From Ruegeria atlantica (GTDB lineage Bacteria; Pseudomonadota; Alphaproteobacteria; Rhodobacterales; Rhodobacteraceae), in contig NZ_WQCG01000001.1 in NCBI RefSeq assembly GCF_013032505.1, positions 744,001-808,000 on the forward strand: a DNA stretch of 64,000 bases. Direction: 5' to 3'. Position numbers and translations under genes: made by a program. Shown one piece after another: positions 59,870 through 64,000 of the stretch (position 1 is its first letter; each line of letters begins with the position of its first letter). Below the pieces are notes generated by a model. That model was not told where the DNA came from, did not search any database, and saw only the letters and a program-made list of their open reading frames with translations.

Positions 59870-61222
59870 CTAGCGTTTTTTGGAGAAGAAGCGATAGGTC
59901 AACGCGATAGCCGCCAAAGAGAGACCTGAGCCGTATCCGATCCAAACGCCGTTGGGACCGAACCCAAGCCAAAAGCCCAGCGCATATCCAAGCGGCAAAG
60001 CAAAGACCCAATACGCAATCAGGGTAATGGCAACAGGAACGTGATTGTCCATCATGCCCCGAAAAGCGCCCAGCATTGTCCCCTGCACGCCATCTGCAAT
60101 CTGCATTGCAGCAATAACAAGGAACATCGATATCGCGAGAGAAACAACTCTTGGATCATCTGAAAGGCCATTGGCCAAAGGAGCGCGGCCTATCAAAATA
60201 CCAGTAACGACAACGGCCATCCAACCAACAACAACCAATAGCGACGCCAACACAATCGGCTTGAGCCGTTCTGTTTCATCCGCACCAATTGCCTGAGCTA
60301 CACGTATCGAAATCGCAATCGAAACACCCAAGGGCACCATGTAAATGACGTCGCTGACCGCGGAAACGATTTGATGCGCGGCAAGCGCGGCGGCGCTGAA
60401 CCATCCCAGCATAAGGCCGGCGACAGCGTATGCGGCCCCCTCCCCCAGGTAACCAACGGAAATAATGAACCCTTCTTTGATCTGCGCCTTAACCTCGGAC
60501 CAATCAAAACCTGCGGCCTTTAGGAAACCCTGCTTCTTTCTCCACGCGCGCAAAATCAAGAATGCCACAATTAACGGTACCATCTGGGACAACAGGCTAG
60601 CGATCCCGGCACCGACAAGACCCAGACCCGGCCAACCAGCAACCCCGTGGATCAAAACATAGTTCGAAGGGATATTGAAACCGACCGCAAGGAACGCGAG
60701 GCCAACCCCAATCCACGGGCGATTCATGGCGTCAAACAGGGCTTTCAAAGCATAGAAAATCGTGAAGGGTACCAAAAGGAGGCTCATCGCGATCCAGTAG
60801 CCGCCAATCAGACCGACCACTTCGGGCGGCTGCCCAATCCAGGAAAGGGCAGGTTTGAGGCAGATCATTACAGCAGCCCCAACGACACCAACGACAAGCG
60901 AAACGCTAAGCCCAGCGCTAGTGGCCGATGCAAGCCCTCGTTCACTCGATTTTCCAAAGGCTTCAGCCATCCGCACACCAATTGCGGAAACAAAGCCGTA
61001 GAGCGCTGAATAAAAGATGATCAGCACCGAGGCAGTGATTGAGACCGCCGCCAGAGGAAGTGTTCCCAATGGAGCCACCATCACGGTGTCCACGACGCCA
61101 ATCAAAGCAGCTGCAGCAAGAGAGATAACTATCGGAAGAGCAAGCCGCGCAAGGTAACGCGCCTCTTTCAAGATCGCGCTCCAAGATGGCCGAGGCTGCT
61201 GCGATAACCGCACATGCGTCAT
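59870..61222 (-). CDS. MATE family transporter, second copy
   Basis: A 450-residue membrane protein with about twelve hydrophobic segments in two halves. GVVDTVMVAPLGTLPLAAVS and FYALKALFDAMNRP fit the NorM/DinF group. It differs from the MATE protein at 17839-19242, so this is not a recent duplicate. It follows the BetI-like gene at 61250 by 27 bases on the same strand and is therefore likely under its control. Substrate unknown, perhaps a compound made or used by the neighbouring oxidoreductases. Confidence 0.88.
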   Translation of the reverse strand: MTHVRLSQQPRPSWSAILKEARYLARLALPIVISLAAAALIGVVDTVMVAPLGTLPLAAVSITASVLIIFYSALYGFVSAIGVRMAEAFGKSSERGLASATSAGLSVSLVVGVVGAAVMICLKPALSWIGQPPEVVGLIGGYWIAMSLLLVPFTIFYALKALFDAMNRPWIGVGLAFLAVGFNIPSNYVLIHGVAGWPGLGLVGAGIASLLSQMVPLIVAFLILRAWRKKQGFLKAAGFDWSEVKAQIKEGFIISVGYLGEGAAYAVAGLMLGWFSAAALAAHQIVSAVSDVIYMVPLGVSIAISIRVAQAIGADETERLKPIVLASLLVVVGWMAVVVTGILIGRAPLANGLSDDPRVVSLAISMFLVIAAMQIADGVQGTMLGAFRGMMDNHVPVAITLIAYWVFALPLGYALGFWLGFGPNGVWIGYGSGLSLAAIALTYRFFSKKR

Positions 61223-61249
61223 ATTGTTGGGCCTTTCAGTCGTAATTGA

Positions 61250-61888
61250 CTAAGCCGTATCCCCAAGTAATTCCGGGACCAGGCGAACAAGGCAACCCCA
61301 GGCAGCCTGTTCCGCCTGCTTTCGGCTCAGGCCTTGAGGAGCAAGATGCAATCGCTGCCAATAGCCATCCGTCAATGTCTCCATCCATTCAGCCATTTGA
61401 TCTGGTGAAGTAACCTCATCGTCGGGCAGCAATTCGTTCCAGATTACACGCAAGGTCTCTCTCCGACGTGTTTCGAAATGCTCGGCAACTTCATCGTACT
61501 GCAGTTGAAAGCGAAGCTCGCCCCAAAACGCATACCAAAGGGGTAAGACATCCGAACCACATGCATCAGGATGGAAATCAGCTTTTATCAGAGCCCTTAT
61601 TTTTTCGGCGGGCTTATCCCCTGCTCGCTCTAAAGAAGCTGTCCAGTGATCTTCGTAGCGCTGGTAAAGGTCGCGCAAAGCTTCGGTCAGAAGACCAAGC
61701 TTTGACTTGAAGTAAAACGCCGCAACACCCTGAGAAAGCTCAGCTTCAGACGCGACCGTTGCGAGCGTCGTTTTTGCCAATCCATGAGCCAATATAGAGC
61801 GGCAAGCCGCGTCCAGCAGCTGTCGGCGACGACGATCTGCGTTCTCCTTCCGCTCTTTTCGGGGACGTTTACGATCTGCTTCGACCAA
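61250..61888 (-). CDS. BetI-like TetR regulator
   Basis: A 212-residue regulator. The TetR helix-turn-helix lies at about residues 18-66 (TTLATVASEAELSQG and AAFYFKSK). PLWYAFWGELRF matches the BetI-type ligand domain. It starts with TTG, supported by AAGGAG six bases before it; no ATG is near. A 22-base perfect palindrome lies 66 bases upstream. It is followed by the MATE gene after 27 bases and diverges from two phytoene-desaturase-like genes, so all of these may be its targets. Confidence 0.85.
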   Translation of the reverse strand: MVEADRKRPRKERKENADRRRRQLLDAACRSILAHGLAKTTLATVASEAELSQGVAAFYFKSKLGLLTEALRDLYQRYEDHWTASLERAGDKPAEKIRALIKADFHPDACGSDVLPLWYAFWGELRFQLQYDEVAEHFETRRRETLRVIWNELLPDDEVTSPDQMAEWMETLTDGYWQRLHLAPQGLSRKQAEQAAWGCLVRLVPELLGDTA

Positions 61889-61953
61889 TTGCCGCTCCTT
61901 CTACGAATACAGCCATCTACAGCGCGCAAAAAAGATGCGTCAATAGCTTGAAA

Positions 61954-61975
61954 TTTATTTGAGCGCTCAAATAAA
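61954..61975. promoter_or_regulatory. 22-base palindromic operator
   Basis: Arms TTTATTTGAGC (61954-61964) and GCTCAAATAAA (61965-61975) meet with no spacer. The site lies between the divergent BetI-like gene and the phytoene-desaturase-like gene. It is the longest perfect palindrome seen in the window and a strong operator candidate. Binding by the adjacent regulator is inferred. Confidence 0.78.
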
Positions 61976-62027
61976 CTTTACGAACCCGAACCTGATCTGT
62001 AAACGAGAGAGAAAGGGATGGAAAAAT

Positions 62028-63665
62028 TTGACGGTTGAGAACAGATACGATGTTATTGTGGCCGGTGCTGGTCACAACGGATTGACTGCCGCCGCCTATT
62101 TGGCACGTGCCGGCATGCGTGTTTTGGTGGTCGAAAAGAACGACTGGATTGGAGGCGCTGCAGTCAGCCGCTCGCTGCACGATGGTTGGACGTACTCGAA
62201 TTGCTCGTACGTTTGCTCTCTTCTGCGACGCGAGATTGCCCGGGACCTTGAGTTACCGAAATACGGACTTCAGGTTATTCCGTATGAAGGTGGCGCGAGC
62301 TTTACGCGCGATGGGGATTACTTCGCCTATTATTCCGATCACAACGCCCTTAAACGCGAGATGGCGCGACATTCTGCAAAAGATGCCGACGCCTATCGCT
62401 GTTACTCGCAAGCCATCATGCGGCAATGCCGTTTTATCCGTCCATTTCTGCTTCGAGATGCACCGGACCCTGCGTCTCTTCACCCACGAGATCTCGGCGA
62501 ACTGGCTTATCTCGTAAAAAAAGCACACGGGCTGGGCAGTCGGGAGCTCGGCGAAACACTGAAATTCTGGACAATGTCCATTGGTGACGTTCTGGATGAG
62601 CATTTCGAAAACGACCTGATCAAGGCCCATTTGGCTGGCTCCGGCATTATCGGTACCGGACTTGGGGTGTACTCACCCGGCACGGCATATGTGCTGCTGC
62701 ACCACTACATGGGTGACATTGACGGCGGCATCGGAGCATGGGGTTTCGCACGTGGGGGGATGGGTGCAATTTCGAATGCCATTGCAGCCTCTTTCAAGGA
62801 TCACGGCGGTACTATCCACACAGGTTCGGGGATTGAGAAAATCCTCAGCAAAGATGGACGCGTTGAAGGCGTTGCTCTCGAGGACGGCAAGGTTTTTTAT
62901 GCCCCTGTTGTTGCCTCCAATATGGATATCAAGCGCACAATTCTGCACCATATTGACGCGGCCGAGTTGCCGGATGATTTCACCAAGGCGGTGCGAAACT
63001 TCAAAATTCGCGGGTCTTCGGCGAAACTCAACATCGCGCTTGACCGCTTTCCAAATTTCCCTGCAGCACCCGAGCACACCAGCTTCCTCAGGGGTGATTT
63101 GCATGTGTCGCAAAGCCTCTTTGAACTTGAAAAGGCCTATGATGATTGGAAAGTCGGGCGCTGGTCGGAAAAGCCTTATATCGACATGCTCATCCCCAGC
63201 CAGATTGATCCGACTATGGCGCCAACAGGTGCCCATATGATGACGGTTTTCGTTCAATATGCGCCTTATGCTCTAGAAGTCGACGGCGTTAGATCGGCCC
63301 AGAATTGGGGCGAAAAGCAGCGCAGTGCGATGGCAGAAACTGTACTCGACCAGATGTCTGCGGCGTGCCCTGACATTCGCGAGCGCATTGTTCATATGGA
63401 AGTGCGTTCACCATTGGAAATCGAACGCGAGGTCGGTCTGACAGAAGGCAACATTTTCCAAGGTGAACTGACTTTTGATCAGCTTTTCTTCAATCGGCCA
63501 GTCCCGGGTTGGTCGCAGTACAATTTACCCATCGAGGGGCTTTATTTGTGCGGCTCATCCGCCCATCCGGGCGGAGGGGTTATGGGAGCACCTGGTGCAA
63601 ACGCTGCCCGCGCAATCCTGAGGCACGAAACACGGCATGGCCGAATGAAGGGGTATGCCGCATGA
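62028..63665 (+). CDS. phytoene desaturase-like NAD(P)/FAD oxidoreductase
   Basis: A 545-residue flavoprotein with the FAD-binding motif VAGAGHNGLTAAAYLARAG (near residue 10) and the C-terminal GLYLCGSSAHPGGGVMGAPG of the CrtI/phytoene-dehydrogenase-like superfamily. There are no carotenoid genes nearby, and most such relatives act on unknown substrates. The start is TTG at 62028, with AAGGGA nine bases before it. A longer in-frame reading from 61959 would start inside the operator palindrome. It overlaps the next gene, another member of the family, by four bases. Confidence 0.82.
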   Translation: MTVENRYDVIVAGAGHNGLTAAAYLARAGMRVLVVEKNDWIGGAAVSRSLHDGWTYSNCSYVCSLLRREIARDLELPKYGLQVIPYEGGASFTRDGDYFAYYSDHNALKREMARHSAKDADAYRCYSQAIMRQCRFIRPFLLRDAPDPASLHPRDLGELAYLVKKAHGLGSRELGETLKFWTMSIGDVLDEHFENDLIKAHLAGSGIIGTGLGVYSPGTAYVLLHHYMGDIDGGIGAWGFARGGMGAISNAIAASFKDHGGTIHTGSGIEKILSKDGRVEGVALEDGKVFYAPVVASNMDIKRTILHHIDAAELPDDFTKAVRNFKIRGSSAKLNIALDRFPNFPAAPEHTSFLRGDLHVSQSLFELEKAYDDWKVGRWSEKPYIDMLIPSQIDPTMAPTGAHMMTVFVQYAPYALEVDGVRSAQNWGEKQRSAMAETVLDQMSAACPDIRERIVHMEVRSPLEIEREVGLTEGNIFQGELTFDQLFFNRPVPGWSQYNLPIEGLYLCGSSAHPGGGVMGAPGANAARAILRHETRHGRMKGYAA

Positions 63666-64000
63666 GCCAATTTGATGCGATTGTCATTGGCGGCGGTGTT
63701 AACGGTCTGGTTGCCGGAACACTCCTTAGTCGACGCGGCAAGAATGTCTGTATCATTGAGAAATCCAGCAGGTTCGGCGGCATGGCGTCTTATTCCGTGG
63801 ATGGCGGTCCGACTCTGGCCCATTCGCTATATAACCTGAGCCCACGGGTCTTGAGTGACATCGGCATAGATCCTCAACACCCTGTCCTGTCCGGCAAACC
63901 TGTCTCCACGGTTTCTTTGTCTGAGGATGGGCGGCATATCGTCTTCAAGAACGAAGGCATCTTTTGGAGCGAGGGGGCAAAACACCCGGAATCCGACGCC
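63662..64000 (+). CDS. second FAD-dependent oxidoreductase of the pair, partial
   Basis: The first 113 codons of a gene cut by the window end. It starts in the stop of the previous gene (ATGA). VIGGGVNGLVAGTLLSRRG binds FAD, and KSSRFGGMASYSVDGG fits the phytoene-desaturase-like superfamily. Two adjacent homologous flavoproteins read from one transcript suggest a heteromer or two related steps. The full length and C-terminus cannot be judged. Confidence 0.75.
   Translation, partial: MSQFDAIVIGGGVNGLVAGTLLSRRGKNVCIIEKSSRFGGMASYSVDGGPTLAHSLYNLSPRVLSDIGIDPQHPVLSGKPVSTVSLSEDGRHIVFKNEGIFWSEGAKHPESDA

Noticed and set aside
1-64000. CRISPR arrays, transposases, phage genes or rRNA
   Set aside because: No regular repeat arrays, insertion-sequence genes, phage proteins or rRNA-like sequence were recognised.

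Overview
The window looks like a chromosomal segment of a marine Alphaproteobacterium of the Rhodobacterales / Roseobacter group. This is inferred from the hom-glpX-recJ gene string, the style of the proteins (Tat-exported ABC binding protein, BetI-like TetR regulators, TadE/G pseudopilins, TMADH-like demethylase) and the moderately high GC content. No database search was possible, so the genus is not claimed. No transposase, phage gene, CRISPR array or rRNA was seen.

Layout. 0.3-3.2 kb: three overlapping or adjacent TadG/TadE-like pseudopilin genes. 3.2-5.7 kb: a small membrane protein, a pirin, a TetR repressor with a perfect palindromic operator, and a lipoprotein-like gene. 5.8-10.3 kb: core genes hom (threonine/methionine branch), glpX (fructose-1,6-bisphosphatase II) and recJ, then two identical tRNA-Glu(TTC) genes. 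10.3-17.6 kb: a seven-gene V/A-type ATPase operon on the minus strand (B-D-I-K-E-DUF2764-A), unusual for this lineage and a circular permutation of the order known from spirochaetes and chlamydiae. 17.8-21.3 kb: a MATE transporter diverging from a GMC-type dehydrogenase with a Tat-signal small subunit. 21.5-25.4 kb: a DUF3604 / parvulin / HupE-UreJ trio. 25.4-32.2 kb: a very large SAM-cyclase-ATPase-TPR protein, a serine hydrolase, and a two-gene operon pairing a ClpP-like exported protein with a coiled-coil membrane protein. 32.3-37.0 kb: a TetR repressor diverging from a tight four-gene operon (flavin monooxygenase, BASS-family transporter, epimerase, SDR). 37.0-41.1 kb: a LuxR response regulator, FIST/NosP-like sensor and hybrid histidine kinase. 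41.2-47.9 kb: a molybdenum-carrier-like protein, two glycosyltransferases, small unknowns and a proline-rich membrane protein with a LytR_C-like domain. 48.2-53.9 kb: a Dabb protein and a complete LivFGMH-type ABC transporter with its binding protein. 53.9-54.7 kb: a 0.8-kb AT-rich stretch without a convincing gene. 54.7-64 kb: a TMADH-like demethylase, a DAO-family oxidase, a second MATE transporter, two BetI-like TetR regulators each with its own perfect palindrome, and two phytoene-desaturase-like oxidoreductases, the last cut by the window edge.

The genes work as local modules rather than as one system. Best supported are: TetR plus palindrome plus target operon (four cases), the ATPase operon as one enzyme, the FIST-kinase-regulator phosphorelay, and the ABC transporter. 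The least explained are the FMO-BASS-epimerase-SDR operon, the linked glycosyltransferase group, the ClpP-like/coiled-coil pair, and the 55-64 kb oxidoreductase region.
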